Of a DNA stretch of 64,000 nucleotides, positions 1 through 10,686 are shown in pieces (the first letter of the stretch is position 1; each line of letters opens with the position of its first letter). The position numbers and the translations under genes were made by a program. Origin of the DNA: Calonectria ilicicola (taxonomy: Eukaryota > Ascomycota > Sordariomycetes > Hypocreales > Nectriaceae); the NCBI GenBank assembly GCA_020809705.1, contig CP085826.1, forward strand, positions 7,130,001 through 7,194,000, read 5' to 3'. The notes below the pieces were generated by a model. It was not told the origin of the DNA. It saw only the letters and a list, made by a program, of their open reading frames with translations, and searched no databases.

Positions 1-1
1 G

Positions 2-490
2 TTTCTCAGCGTGCTCTCTGGGCGAGCCATGGGGATGCACAAAGAGGAGGCGTTGGCGTTCGCTGCCCGAAGTACCACTCTGGCCCTGGCGAAACCGGCC
101 ATGACGGCTATTGGTGGAAGTCTGGGGGCAAATGCAGCATTCGTTGTAAGCAATGGCATCCTCGGACAGCTGATATACCCTTTTGTGCTGGACAGACTTG
201 GGGTGAACTCAGCCAATGACAGGGTTGCGCCACCCGTTATCGAGTCTGACGCGACCAGCTTGGAAGCAAGCGAGACAATGGTTGAGGATAGTGATAGCCC
301 GGTCACAATCGCTGCGGGGATTGCAATTGGCATCAATGGAGCGGCCATGGGAGTCTCATACCTCTATGAAACGAAAAGTCGATCAGCTCCATATGCGGCG
401 TTGGCCATGACCATGTTTGGCATCATGACAGTCATTCTTACAACGGTTGAGCCTTTCCAAAGCGTTGTGGTAGGGCTCGCAAGCCGCTGA
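2..490 (+). CDS. LrgB-like membrane protein, C-terminal part
   Basis: The reading frame is open from the first bases of the window to a TGA at 488-490, so this is the 3' end of a gene that starts to the left. The peptide has glycine- and alanine-rich hydrophobic stretches, with LAKPAMTAIGG near the start, an ILGQLIYPFVLDRLG segment, and a late run MAMTMFGIMTVILTTVEP-like hydrophobic helix before a short tail. This pattern matches the C-terminal half of the LrgB/CidB family, which in plants and fungi is often fused behind an LrgA-like half and sits in a membrane; bacterial relatives act in murein-hydrolase or small-molecule export control. An inserted acidic loop (about residues 65-100) splits the conserved core. 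The role in fungi is not well established. The N-terminus and any upstream introns lie outside the window. Confidence 0.6.
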   Translation, partial: FLSVLSGRAMGMHKEEALAFAARSTTLALAKPAMTAIGGSLGANAAFVVSNGILGQLIYPFVLDRLGVNSANDRVAPPVIESDATSLEASETMVEDSDSPVTIAAGIAIGINGAAMGVSYLYETKSRSAPYAALAMTMFGIMTVILTTVEPFQSVVVGLASR

Positions 491-926
491 TTTCTCTTTT
501 TTCGCATTTCACTTTGTTGGAAGTTCATGTTGGGGACAATGTATGTTTTAAATGGGATATTTGACGGAAAATGGCTAGCTGGCAGTGCCTGGGGTGCTAG
601 ACCTATACGATGCCATGATTTATGGACTTAGAACAACACGAGCAGCACATCCTCAGCTCGGGTTTTGTTGTTATTTGACAACTGGATACCCATTGCTTTC
701 ACGCATTTTTACCAAGTTAGAAAAGTTATCAAGCCAATAAAAAGGATACCCAAGCGCTTTTGGCCGTCATAAAAATGACTGTGTATTTGTTTGTTTTTCA
801 TCAACGCCAACAAGGTAATTAATTTCAACAGCCATACCGCACTTTGGTTTTTTTGGGACACCATCCCTGCTGCCAACACTATTCGTTACACTCGCCGTTC
901 ATCCAATTACTCATAGCCGACATCTC
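491..926. other. Intergenic, convergent 3' ends
   Basis: Tail-to-tail spacer between the LrgB-like gene and the Pin1 gene. It is moderately AT-rich with short T/A runs, as expected for two 3' UTRs. I see no reading frame or RNA gene in it. Confidence 0.6.
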
Positions 927-1778
927 TTATGCGATGCTATGACAAGTTAGGTCAGATAAATACTGGGGCTAGGTAGGAGGTCGTGGGGGCCAACGTGGCA
1001 AAAACATACCGTTCAATCAAGTGAAGACCGCTCGCAGTCGACACGACGCCAGTGATGTCGCCAGGTTGAAGCGCAAAGGCAGCATCCTCGAATTCCTTTT
1101 GCATATCTCCCTTGCTAAAGTAGCCCAAGTCGCCGTGCTTGCGGGCGGATGAGCAATCAGACTCTGTTAGGGCCAGCTCGCCAAGGGAGACCTCGCCATC
1201 CTTGATCCTCTTCTCGTAGCCCTGAATGATGTCACGCGCCTCGTCCTCGGAGCGAGTAATCTCTGCCTAGAATCGCAAACAAACCAAAAATGTCATTATT
1301 CATCCCTGTAGGTAATTATTTGTTGGGCGGCTCATACCTCTCGCCAGCTGCTAGGCCGTCGGCTGTCACGGTGCTTCACTAGGAGATGGGCGGCGCGGAT
1401 CTTGCCCTCGGTGGAATTGGGGACGTCGTTTGCGCGGGTGCCGACGCTGTGGTAGGTGGCCATGTAGTGCTTGAGCTTCTCGGTGTCGGTGCCTGTCGGG
1501 GGCTCCCATCGGGAGACCTTTTCGGCGGCGTTGAAGTAGTAAGGAAGGTTCTTGGAGTTGGAGTGTCGAACCTCCCAGCCGGAGGGAAGGCCGGTGTCAG
1601 CCTACGACATTGTTGAATCCCTGGTTAGCTGCTGCAGATGCAAGTTTTGGGGCGAAATTGAGTCATGATTCCAAAGCCCAAGGTCCAAAAATGTACAATA
1701 CGAGCATCTCTGCCGGCCCCTCTTGTGCATTGTTGCCTTGTCTCGGGTGCGCATGCGAACGTTGAGGGGGCTTACCAT
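927..1778 (-). CDS. ess1: Pin1/Ess1-type parvulin peptidyl-prolyl isomerase
   Basis: Phosphoserine/threonine-proline cis-trans isomerase that acts on the RNA polymerase II C-terminal domain and on cell-cycle phosphoproteins. Four exons on the minus strand: 1776-1778, 1338-1601, 1010-1266 and 927-936, giving 177 aa, the normal length for fungal Pin1. The N-terminal WW domain spans about residues 4-38, with W at LPSGWEVRHS and at VSRWEPP. The parvulin domain follows, with KIRAAHLLVKHRDSRRPSSW, LALTESDCSSARKHGDLGYF, EDAAFALQPGDITGVVST and the final SGLHLIERIA. The basic KHRDSRRP loop binds phosphate, and the Cys and His residues of the active site are present. All introns have GT...AG ends, and the phases join cleanly. 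Exon 1 is only the start codon: ATG is followed directly by GTAAG. It is divergent from RPB9, about 3 kb away. Confidence 0.93.
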
Positions 1779-4763
1779 GGTTGCTACGGAGGCGGTGGTG
1801 GAAACGGAGGTAAACAAATGATGCACGAAGCAATGCACACGAGCGCAGAGCACGGGGTATGGATATGTCTGCAAAAAAGGGGATCGAGGGATATTGGATA
1901 GGTGCAGATAAAAGGATGCAGTAGAAGCTAACAGGTGGATGAGGTGTTGTGGAGAGGAGAGAGAAGAGAAATAGAAGTCAAGGTATAGGTAGTCTTGCTG
2001 GTTGCTGTTGTGGAGAGCTTCACTCCAACAGCCCAGTCAATGGGGAAGCAATGACGTGCCGCCCACCCTCCCTATTGCTTAAGGCGCCGCGCGCTGCCTC
2101 GCCAAAGCCCCTCATGCGCCAGGTGGCGGGCGGGGTTAATTAGCTGCTAGGGTGGGATTGCGGGGGGACCGTTGAGAGCCTGCGCACCCAATTTACAAAT
2201 TTACAGTGAGATAGCCGCCGCCAGCGCGGGAGCGTTACAAGGGCTACAGTGGATGATCTGCCTGGAGAGTAGGTATTATCTCGTTTAGGACCGGCGGACC
2301 GCCAGCCGACGCCTTGGGCTGACTGTCCGTCTCGACCTAAAACTGTTCGCTGGTTTCGACCACTGCCGATTAGTCGCGCGAGAACCAGGTGGTCGGGAGC
2401 AATTGACACATTTCCCCTCAACAAGATTCGCACACAGAAAGAGGGGAACAGCCCGAATCCTCCGGAGACTGAAAAACTGGATAGCCAAGGTACAAGTTAC
2501 ATGCAACGCTGCATGGGCTCTCAGCTCGCTGGCGTTGACGGTCATGGGGTCTGGAGTTAGTGCATGCGAGGTAGGGATCCCGATGACCTCCTGCTGCTGC
2601 TGTGCGGCTTTGGGAAATATTGTGACGATAGCCATGGCCAGATGCCTGGGATCCGTCGAGTTAATTGCTCAGAAAGCCGGGGGTGGGGCTGGATGCTGCT
2701 GTCTCCAGGATTGCGAGGTACAGATTGATAGCGTGGAGGTAGGCATCTATCGATGAGGCATGGGGATGGAGATGGGATGGGGATGGGATGGGGGAGGCGT
2801 GGAAGCTGTGGGATGGAGTTGCATTGGCGCCAGCGTCACAAGCAGGTGCAGGTCCCCGTTTCTTCATCCGCGTACCCGTCTTAACACCCGTAAACGATCG
2901 TTTGGCGGACGTGGCCCACACAATACACACACCAGACGGACACTCGGCCTATTGGTGGTGTTCCTGTCTTTTGCTTTCACGCTTGGTCGGGCTTTGTTCG
3001 GGCGCAAGGTCCCGTGAACTCGCAGCCTCGAGGCTATCGATATGGTGGGCAATCAAGGTGGCCCCCGTGGGCACATCAGCCCCTTCGCGTCACACACCTT
3101 CTGCCTCGCAGAAGTGTATGACGTAAACTGAGGCGTCCAATCTCGTGAACCGAAGTCCCCATCCTCAGGATTCCAGCAAATTCTACACGTCCACGTTCCG
3201 TCCGTTTCACAGTGTGGTCTGTTCTGGCTGGTTGAAGCAGCAGACGGACAGAACATCGAGGGGGTGTCTAATGATGCAGGTACCGGAGAAACTGCATTAG
3301 ATAAAACAAAAGCTAAAGCTGAGAATGGTCCACGTACTCTGGTGTTCTCACCGCCAGAAACGGTCACTTCACTGTCCCAAACGCACTTGCGATGGGTGGA
3401 TGTCCGTGTCCGTGACCGTTACTTGGCCAGCCTACTTGCAGTTGCAGTATGTAGGAAAGGCGGGGTGCCACGCCTAGCAGACATCTAGGCACAGCTATAC
3501 GAATCCCCGTCGAAGCCTGAAAATGGAGCGGAAAACAAGCAAGTTAAATCAATTTGGCTTTAATTAAGAAATATGAGTATGATTGCAGCGTATTTCATTC
3601 ATGTCTCCTTTCCCTCAACACCGCAGCCAATTTCGCATCTTTTGCCATTACTTCTTTCGCCTGGTCGGCTTGCTCGATAGGGCTGGTGGGGTAAATCGGG
3701 CTCTGGTTGACAGGGGATGCTAGACAAACGGGGATAGTTGCTGTTGAATTTATGCCGCGATGGCACCTCTATTGGCCTTGAAAGCAGGATTATGTCTCGG
3801 AATAATTGGGATAATATTTATTCATAGAAAAAAGAGAAACAAAAGTCATCGGATCCCTTCCTGACCAGTACTTTGGCTGCGCTCTCTCGTGACTTTGTTA
3901 CCCACATGGGTAGGCGTATCGCTCGACGCTATGTCCTTCGCTCAGAAGCGCACTACGCCCAGTAAACCAGTCGGCCGCGAGGTTGAAGCCCCAACTCACC
4001 ACGTCGCACAAAACTAACGGCCTCGCAAATGAACAAGGCATCCAGGCTGTAATTCAGGGATGTTGCTTTGATCTGGAATAGTGAGTCATCAAAGCACGAT
4101 ACGCTATTGGCCGGGGAAGTAAACATGGTCGTGGCCGGCCATGGCCGAGTCATCGCTGGCTGGCGCTTCGCCACCCGACGAACCCAACCGAAGCGTGCAG
4201 TGAGTGAGGGACGCCCCGTCTGCCGCCGTATGGCCAACCACACGCGGCCAGCGAAACATTTGGTCTTGCGTCCTGTTTGAGGAATTCCGAACTTGCCTTT
4301 AAGATAGCTTCTCCCGCCGTTTCTCTCGCCTGGATTTTTCTATTTCTTTCATCATCTGTACAATACAATTAGTACTCTCGCTTGCTCGCTCGCTACTAGA
4401 GCCACACTGTAATCCCACCCACCACTCACACACACACACATACAACCAAACCAACCTATCTTTTCTGACTAAGGTGGCGGTGAACTTACACCCGCTAAAC
4501 GCAACCTGAGAAAAAAAACCCGATAGTGGAGCCCCTCCCTACCACCACCCACCCACATTCACGCGTCGCTTTCTTTCATAGCCAAGCGCCTGCTCTTCTC
4601 TTTACACCAACACTTCACTTCAACACCGACGTTGAATCATCACATCCACGTTTCAAGTGCGCATTTGCATCTTGTAACTGACGCTATTCGCATCATCCCC
4701 CCATTCCCCATCATACCTTCCATTTACCCCATTCACGACCTCCGGTCCGCGAATATCGAAGCC
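1779..4763. other. Long divergent promoter region, no firm gene
   Basis: About 3 kb between the divergent Pin1 and RPB9 starts. It contains scattered purine or pyrimidine tracts, a short GGGATGGGGATGG-like run near 2760-2800 and a CACACACA run near 4430. No reading frame here has the codon bias of the flanking genes, apart from the weak two-exon candidate at 3595-3810. An upstream ATG at 4632 is in frame with RPB9 but its codons look non-coding, so it is treated as 5' UTR. Confidence 0.5.
3595..3810 (-). CDS. Possible C-terminal exons of a small unrecognised gene
   Basis: Weak candidate. On the minus strand, bases 3719 down to 3595 encode a coding-looking tail (SPVNQSPIYPTSPIEQADQ then AKEVMAKDAKLAAVLRERRH, stop TGA). 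A 47-nt GTGCCA...CTAG interval would join it in phase to HNPAFKANR encoded just above 3767. Upstream the frame closes with a TGA within about 45 nt, and no start codon is evident, so a further exon would be required. The family is not recognised. It could equally be chance open sequence in a long promoter. Confidence 0.22.
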
Positions 4764-5808
4764 ATGGCTACCCCCCAGTCCACTACCTCCCACGAGATGG
4801 CCGACGAGAAGAAGCTGGAGCAGATCACGTTCCGCTTCTGCTCCGAGTGCTCCAACATGCTGTACCCCAAGGAGGACGAGGATGCCCACAAGCTCCAGTT
4901 CACCTGCCGAACTTGCCAGTACACTGAGGAGGCCCAGTCCACCTGCGTCTTCCGCAACGTCCTCAACAACTCTGCTGGTGAGACGGCCGGTGTCACCCAG
5001 GACGTCGGATCCGATCCTACGGTTAGTGAACTTGCGCCTGTCCTCTGCCTCGCCTGTGGCGTGGTTATCTATTGCAACACGTGCACCGAGCCCAGCACCG
5101 ACATCATGGTCGCGCCCACCGAGAACGACGACGAGAGCATGGATATGTGCCAGTTTGTTTTGCCCTGGGAAGACCCCTTTGCCGAGTACGACGAGGAAAT
5201 GATGGAGGACGAGCCTGCCGACTCCGACGCCACCGACTCCACCGCCGACTCGAGCGAGTTTTACGACTACGACGCCATGATGATCGACGTATGATTAGCC
5301 CGCCCATTGCTTGCTTACTTACTACGCGATTACGATGACACGTTTCCAACGATTATCTGTATAACGACATTATTCGACTTACGGCGATCTCATTATTTCC
5401 ATGGCTAGCACATGCTCTCACGACTCTTATGAATCTTGGTGGCGCGCAGCTGACAGCATTTGACTACGAGGGGGAATTTCCCGTTTTCCTTTGTCTGTTA
5501 TCTTGAATTGCGAACCTCACCAAAAGCCTCAAGTGTTGCTCGTGTCCTTTGGATTTCGTTTGCCCCCACTAGAAAGGCTTCTGGCTGACAGAGTTTGTTT
5601 CTTTTCCTGCGTTACAGCTCCCGCGATCCAACAAGACGTGCCCCAACTGCAAGCACGAAGAAGCCGTATTCTTCCAGTCTCAGCAGCGAAGCGCCGAGAC
5701 CGGCATGGTAAGCTGCCCACGCTCATTAAGCTGTCGCGTCAGTATATCTAACCCGACAAAAAGAAATTGTTCTACGTGTGCTGCGAATGCGGTCACATTT
5801 TCGATTAA
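4764..5808 (+). CDS. rpb9: RNA polymerase II subunit RPB9
   Basis: Small zinc-ribbon subunit of RNA polymerase II, needed for start-site choice, proofreading and transcript cleavage with TFIIS. Exons: 4764-5021, 5618-5707 and 5764-5808. The N-terminal zinc ribbon shows FRFCSECSNMLYPKEDE with CxxC and the second FTCRTC pair. The linker GETAGVTQDVGSDPT is near-universal in RPB9. After splicing it continues LPRSNKTCPNCKHEEAVFFQ, and the last exon supplies KLFYVCCECGHIFD with the last CxxC. Total is 130 aa, close to the usual 110-125. The first intron is 596 nt, unusually long for this genome, and contains a coding-like frame described separately. The second intron uses an AAG acceptor placed just behind a CTAAC branch site. 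I chose ATG 4764 because the context is GCC ATG G and family proteins start close to the first zinc ribbon. Confidence 0.93.
5022..5294 (+). other. In-frame acidic coding-like cassette inside RPB9 intron 1
   Basis: If the first RPB9 intron is not removed at 5022, the frame continues for 90 codons to a TGA at 5292-5294. From about 5105 onward nearly every codon ends in C or G and the peptide is strongly acidic (for example EYDEEMMEDEPADSDATDST, then SSEFYDYDAMMID), unlike ordinary intron sequence. At 5289 there is a GTATGA, a plausible donor, and joining 5288 to the normal acceptor at 5618 keeps frame. The cassette could therefore be an optional 89-residue insert between the two zinc ribbons, an acidic C-terminal tail made by intron retention, or a nested small gene starting at an ATG near 5106. 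Confidence 0.4.
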
Positions 5809-6876
5809 TCAAGGCATTCTTGTACCAATACCCCGACCCCCAGGCGACAGGCGATGCTCGCCATAGAGTGGGAAAGAGGAAGTTTACTTGTTCTACTACA
5901 TGGCACGGCGTTAAGGAAAGAAGGGAGGCTATTACAACTATGCGCGGGAAGTTTAGACGCGCCCCAGGAGTTGCGTATTAGGAAACGAAGAAAGTCGTGC
6001 TTTTAATTTTCAAGCTGCGCTGCAGCAAAAGTTTTTATATACATTTTTTTTTAACATTTCCACCTCGCATGTATTACCGTGAAATGAAAACTCAAATAAA
6101 TGAATTAATATTAAAAGTGAGTGCATGAAGAATTGAAACCTGATCCCCTTCGCCTGTAAAACCAAAACACCCTCAGTGTTCAATACTGCTCATTAGCCAC
6201 CCCTAGAATGAGGCACCCTCATTGTTCGTGTGGGTTGAACGATCGAATTAAATAGAAACTATTTCTCTGAAGCGCATACATAAGCTAAATAATATGTGAA
6301 AACCAATATTTAGCTTTATCGCAAGGTCATTGGTATCGATAGACTACTCACGTTGATAACCCCAAGTACACAATATTTCACAGGCAGATCTAGGAGCCCA
6401 GCAAGGTCGGTAACAATGCTATCGTTGTCACTATCAAAAGTTACGGAGGAAGTCCATTGTATCTTACTGCTCACCCCCTAACCCGTGTTAAGATCAACTG
6501 CTTCCTCATGCGCATAGAAATTAACCAAAGATGGCCAGAACACGAGTTGATTTCACAAAGCGTGCATAATTTAAGTGCATGGCTAACCCGTGGTGTGATT
6601 GGAGGTTGGTCTGTAAGGGGTCTCAGATGCGGCCTGCGTAAGTGCACAAGGCTACGTTTAATGTAAGCAAAGCCAAGCCTCACGCTGTTGCCACAACCCT
6701 CTTCCACGTTGGGCTGTCCGGTGATGGGACCTGGCGGTTCAGAAAAAAAAGGACTCCTCTACGCGCCCGATCGATTCAACCATCCTCCCTCCAGCTCGAT
6801 ACACAGAGTCGCCATCAGCGCTCCCTCGAGTCGAACGAGATTCTGGCTCCCTGAGCCTATCTTAGCCCCAGAGGCA
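5809..6876. other. Intergenic between RPB9 and the kinase gene
   Basis: AT-rich 3' flank of RPB9 (poly-T and ATTAATA runs near 6030-6110) followed by the likely promoter of the kinase gene. I see no gene-like frame. Confidence 0.5.
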
Positions 6877-8951
6877 ATGCCCCGCACTCGACAAATGCCT
6901 GACTCGGTTCGTGATTTCAAATTAGAGACTCGAGTCGAGGGCAAGTATACCCGCCACATATTCTACAAGTCTGGTCAGTCAAGACGCGAGCGATATGTGC
7001 GCACAGAGGAGTGTTGGACCCGTGAGGTCCTCCTTGGCCAAGGTGCTCATGGAGCAGTTTACCGCGAACGATGCGGGAATCCAGAGAATGAGAAATTGAG
7101 AGCTGTCAAGGAGATAAGGAAACGCTTTGTTCAAGGCCAAGATTTGGATTACAATCGAGAACTGGAGGCTATCCTCAAGTTCTCACATCCTAGAGTACAT
7201 ATCCCCGAAATACTTGAGAACTGGGTTCGGAATACTAAGTTCTACATAGTATTCGCATTGCTTTGTGCGATCTGATGGTTGGTTTGAGGATGATACTTCG
7301 GTTTTTATTACCATGGAGTACCTCAAGTTTGGCGATCTACAAAGAAACCTCAGGAAGCCTTTACCAGAAGGCGAGGTGAGGCAAATAGTCAGCCAAGTTC
7401 TGGAAGGTCTCCAGTATATGCATGAGAACGGATTTGTCCATCGTGATCTAAAGCCTGGCGTAAGTATGAAAAGTCTCATATCGGATTCCATCTAATGTCT
7501 CTAGAATATCATGGTTGTCGAAAAGGGACCACATTGGTTCGTAAAAATTGCAGATTTTGGCATCAGCAAGCGTCGATTCGAAGATGCGTCAACCATATTA
7601 ACTATACAACGCGGTACTTTCGGATATGCAGCCCCAGAGGCTATTGGCTTTCACCCCGACAATATGAAAAGTTCCAAAGCCAACTTCTTTGCCGTTGACA
7701 TGTGGTCTCTAGGTGCAGTCGCGTTTAAGCTATTAACCAACCGATCCGCTTTTGACAACTTCATCCAGCTTTCTAATTATGTTCAAGAAAAAATGGACTT
7801 CCCGATGATAAAACTACAAATGCACAAAGTGTCTAAACTTGGCCAGCAATTTATCGCAACATTAATGACCGTCGCACCTGAAGCCAGGCTTTCAGTTACC
7901 GCTGCCAAAAATCATCATTGGATATCCATGCGTCCGGTTTCCGAAACGGTATCTACTCGTTCCAGGTGAGCATCCAACCGTATGCGTTAATACTGCTTGT
8001 GCTCATAAGATAGGTCTCCTGAAGCCGAGATGAATGAAGGGGTAGTTGATCCTGGTTCTATCATTTCGGAAGCGTCGGCGCTCTGGACGCCTCAGGCGAC
8101 GATTTCTTCATTAGATCAAATTACTGAGGAGCCGATAGCACCATCAAATGGCCCGTTGCCCTTGGTTGAGGAGGAAAGCAAAAATGAATCAAACGCCACT
8201 TCCGGGGGACTTGTTCTCAGCGGTACAGCTATAAGGCCAACAAACCCGATGCGTACTAATCTCTCATTCAATAAAACCTCCAAAGAATTTAATATTTCAT
8301 GGTTGCCTCTCTTCGGAGCTATGAATAAAGACGAGATATCATTGTTGCATCTCTTCAAAACTTTGGATAAAGACGGTATGCCTTGCCTAAACTTCCCCGT
8401 CTCCATTTCCGCTTTCGGGGCGCATTTGTTATTTATAATCGAGAGAAAAATAAATTAGGTATCCAAAGGGACTTCATTAACGCGTGATGCTTATTCTTAG
8501 GAACCGGTCATATATCAAAGCAGCAGCTTTCCTTATCTCTCGTTAACAAAGACTTCACTCCATTCAACCGCACCAGCATCCGTGTATTAATACGCATGTT
8601 CGACGCGAATAAAACAGGCACCCTCGATTATAAGGAATTTTGTGGTCTATGGCGGCTTCTTTCTTCCTGGGGGGCATTTTTGATCGATTTGACCTCGATC
8701 GCAATGGTACAATTTCTCTCCCCGAGTTCAGCAACGCTTTAGTCGCCTTCAGTTACAGACTTAGGCCGCCAGTTGTTAAGTTTTTATTTGATACTTTTAG
8801 CGGAGGCGAGGGTGACATGCGTTTTGACATCTTCATGCAGAGTTGTCTGTTTTTGAACCGCTTTACCAATGTTTTCAAGAAGCATGATGATGATCGCGAC
8901 GGTTACATCACCGTTGGCCTCGAGGATTTCATAATCGTGATGCTCAATTGA
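6877..8951 (+). pseudogene. Ser/Thr protein kinase fused to a penta-EF-hand domain, frameshifted
   Basis: Exons 6877-7194, 7250-7459, 7505-7965, 8014-8375 and 8501 onward join in phase. Residues about 47-320 form a complete kinase domain: glycine loop LGQGAHGAVY (53-62), lysine in RAVKEI (K78), acidic helix-C NRELEAIL, catalytic HRDLKPG (about 170), metal-binding DFG (about 193), AAPE and DMWSLG. A polar linker of about 100 residues follows, then a penta-EF-hand module like ALG-2/peflin: LFKTLDKDGTGHIS, MFDANKTGTLDYKEF, GLWRLLSSW, IFDRFDLDRNGTISLPEF and KKHDDDRDGYITV. In the last exon the frame slips by one base within the G6/T5 stretch at about 8670-8682. The continuous frame then stops at 8742 (530 aa), while the rest of the EF-hands lies in another frame to 8951. 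This may be a real lesion or a homopolymer sequencing error. Known fungal calcium-linked kinases use calmodulin-binding tails, not a fused penta-EF-hand. Confidence 0.8.
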
Positions 8952-9569
8952 CTTAGATAATACCTAAAAGAAAAAATAAAAAGAAATAGTAGAAAACCTG
9001 CATCCAATTTTAATGGTTTAACTTTAATACCTTAGTAGTCACTAAAACCCACTACTCCGTTACCCAGCTAACAGGGCCAAAGAGTAAATTTGAGGGTTAA
9101 TGTGGCTTAAAATGATCTATACCCAATTCATAGAAATCTAAAACAACTTAGCCGCCGGTAATATAACAAACTGAAGTTCAATTGATGATGAAAAGGCCTC
9201 GATTGCATCATGGCGCGTACGATTGCTTATGCTTCCTTGAAAAGGCAATATGCCACGCTCCGTCTTACAGTCGGCACACTTTGTCGTCATTTTTGCACAT
9301 TCCATCAATTAGACAGTAAAGTAAAGGACTTTGGTTGATTGATGAACTCGTGTCAGTCCCCCTGTCGGGTAATGACACTGACGACGACGGGTAGATGCTA
9401 AGACAAAACAAGTTTAACAATTGTCTAACCGCGAACCACCCCCACACTCCGTCTAAACCTGAAATCCCCTTTTATTATAAATCGCCAACGCCCAACAACA
9501 AATGAATGGGGATTTAATTTATCAAGCGTTTTTAAGAATCGTTAGCGAGAGCACCTAGACACCGTAATA
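8952..9569. other. Intergenic
   Basis: Spacer between the kinase and dehydrogenase genes. No coding-like frame. It is mildly AT-rich directly after the kinase. Confidence 0.5.
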
Positions 9570-10686
9570 ATGTCGTCCCTACATATTCTCTCATTCTGTT
9601 TGCAAAACAGTCACGCCTTCAGATTCGGCGCGGACGCCCCACTCCCCTACACTATTCGCCTTTTGTTTGACTGGTGGTCAAGATCCATTCACAAGCTGGA
9701 CCTTTCGGAATTTTCTGGCCACACCATTCTCATAACTGGAAGTACAAGCGGGTGCGGCTTAGACTGTGCGCGGGCTCTCAGTCGTGTCGGGTGCCATCTC
9801 ATTTTGACAGCCCGAAACCGAGAACGTGGGGAGAAGCTTCGGCAGCAAGTTCAAAAGGAGGCTGATGATGCAGACGCCAAGACTGTTATCGATATCGTGG
9901 AATTAGACTTGACCTCCTTTCAATCTGTCAAGTCACTTCCGTCGCGCCTCAGAAATCTGGGTGTCACGGAAATAGACATTGCGATTCTCAACGCTGCAGT
10001 GTACCAGACCAACTATGCAGTCTGCCCAGAGACCGGCTGGGAGGAAACCATCCAGGTAAACCTGCTATCGACAACAGCTCTCAGCATTCTTCTCCGCCCT
10101 TTTCTTTCACACATCAAACATAGCCGCCTTCTCCTTGTTTCTTCTGAAGCTCACGCCTGGGCGGATCCTCTTCAAGACTCGACCCAAGAACTCCTTGAGG
10201 AGTTAACAAAACCAGAGCCATCGCCATACCCATGCTATCAGCGATATCACGTTGGCAAGCTCCTTCTCAACCTATGGACCACAGAAATCTCGAAGCGACA
10301 AGAATGGGATGGAATTTCCGTGGCGGCAGTCTCGCCTGGATACACACGTTCTGGCCTTTTCAGAGATTTCAACGGCCTGACAATCGCAAATGCGCTAGAA
10401 GCGATGTGTTGTCGCAAGATTGAGGTTGGAGCGGCGGAGTACATCTATGCCCTCAAAGAGATGAGTCTCGGAAATGGAAATGGTCGCTTCTGGTCGGAGG
10501 GTAAATGGAAGAAGTGAGTACAGCCTTTAAAAGTGCCTTCTTTTTTCTTTATTCGAATGTTTGGCTAACAATGTCTCCAGGGATTCTGCGACAGTGAAGA
10601 GCAGTAGAGGGCAGAGTTTACAGTCCACCGTGTACACGGATCTAATGAGCATCTTGACGTCCGCTGGCGTATTTGGGAATAATTAG
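9570..10686 (+). CDS. Short-chain dehydrogenase/reductase
   Basis: NAD(P)-dependent oxidoreductase of the classical SDR fold, 349 aa in two exons (9570-10513, 10581-10686; GTGAGT...CCAG intron). The cofactor-binding TGSTSGCG glycine motif lies at about residues 56-63 after an ITG strand. LTARNRERGEKL supplies the arginines often linked to NADP preference. NAAVYQ corresponds to the NAG motif, SSEAH gives the catalytic Ser, YHVGK the Tyr/Lys pair and SPGYTRSGLF the loop after the last strand. The N-terminal 45 residues carry a hydrophobic LPYTIRLLFDWW segment that may hold it at a membrane, as in retinol-dehydrogenase-like or secondary-metabolism SDRs. The substrate cannot be told. The second exon adds a 35-residue tail that is poorly conserved in such proteins. 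Confidence 0.85.

Noticed and set aside
4632..4763. Upstream ATG extending RPB9 by 44 residues
   Set aside because: The codons look like untranslated leader, family proteins begin close to the first zinc ribbon, and ATG 4764 has a better context.
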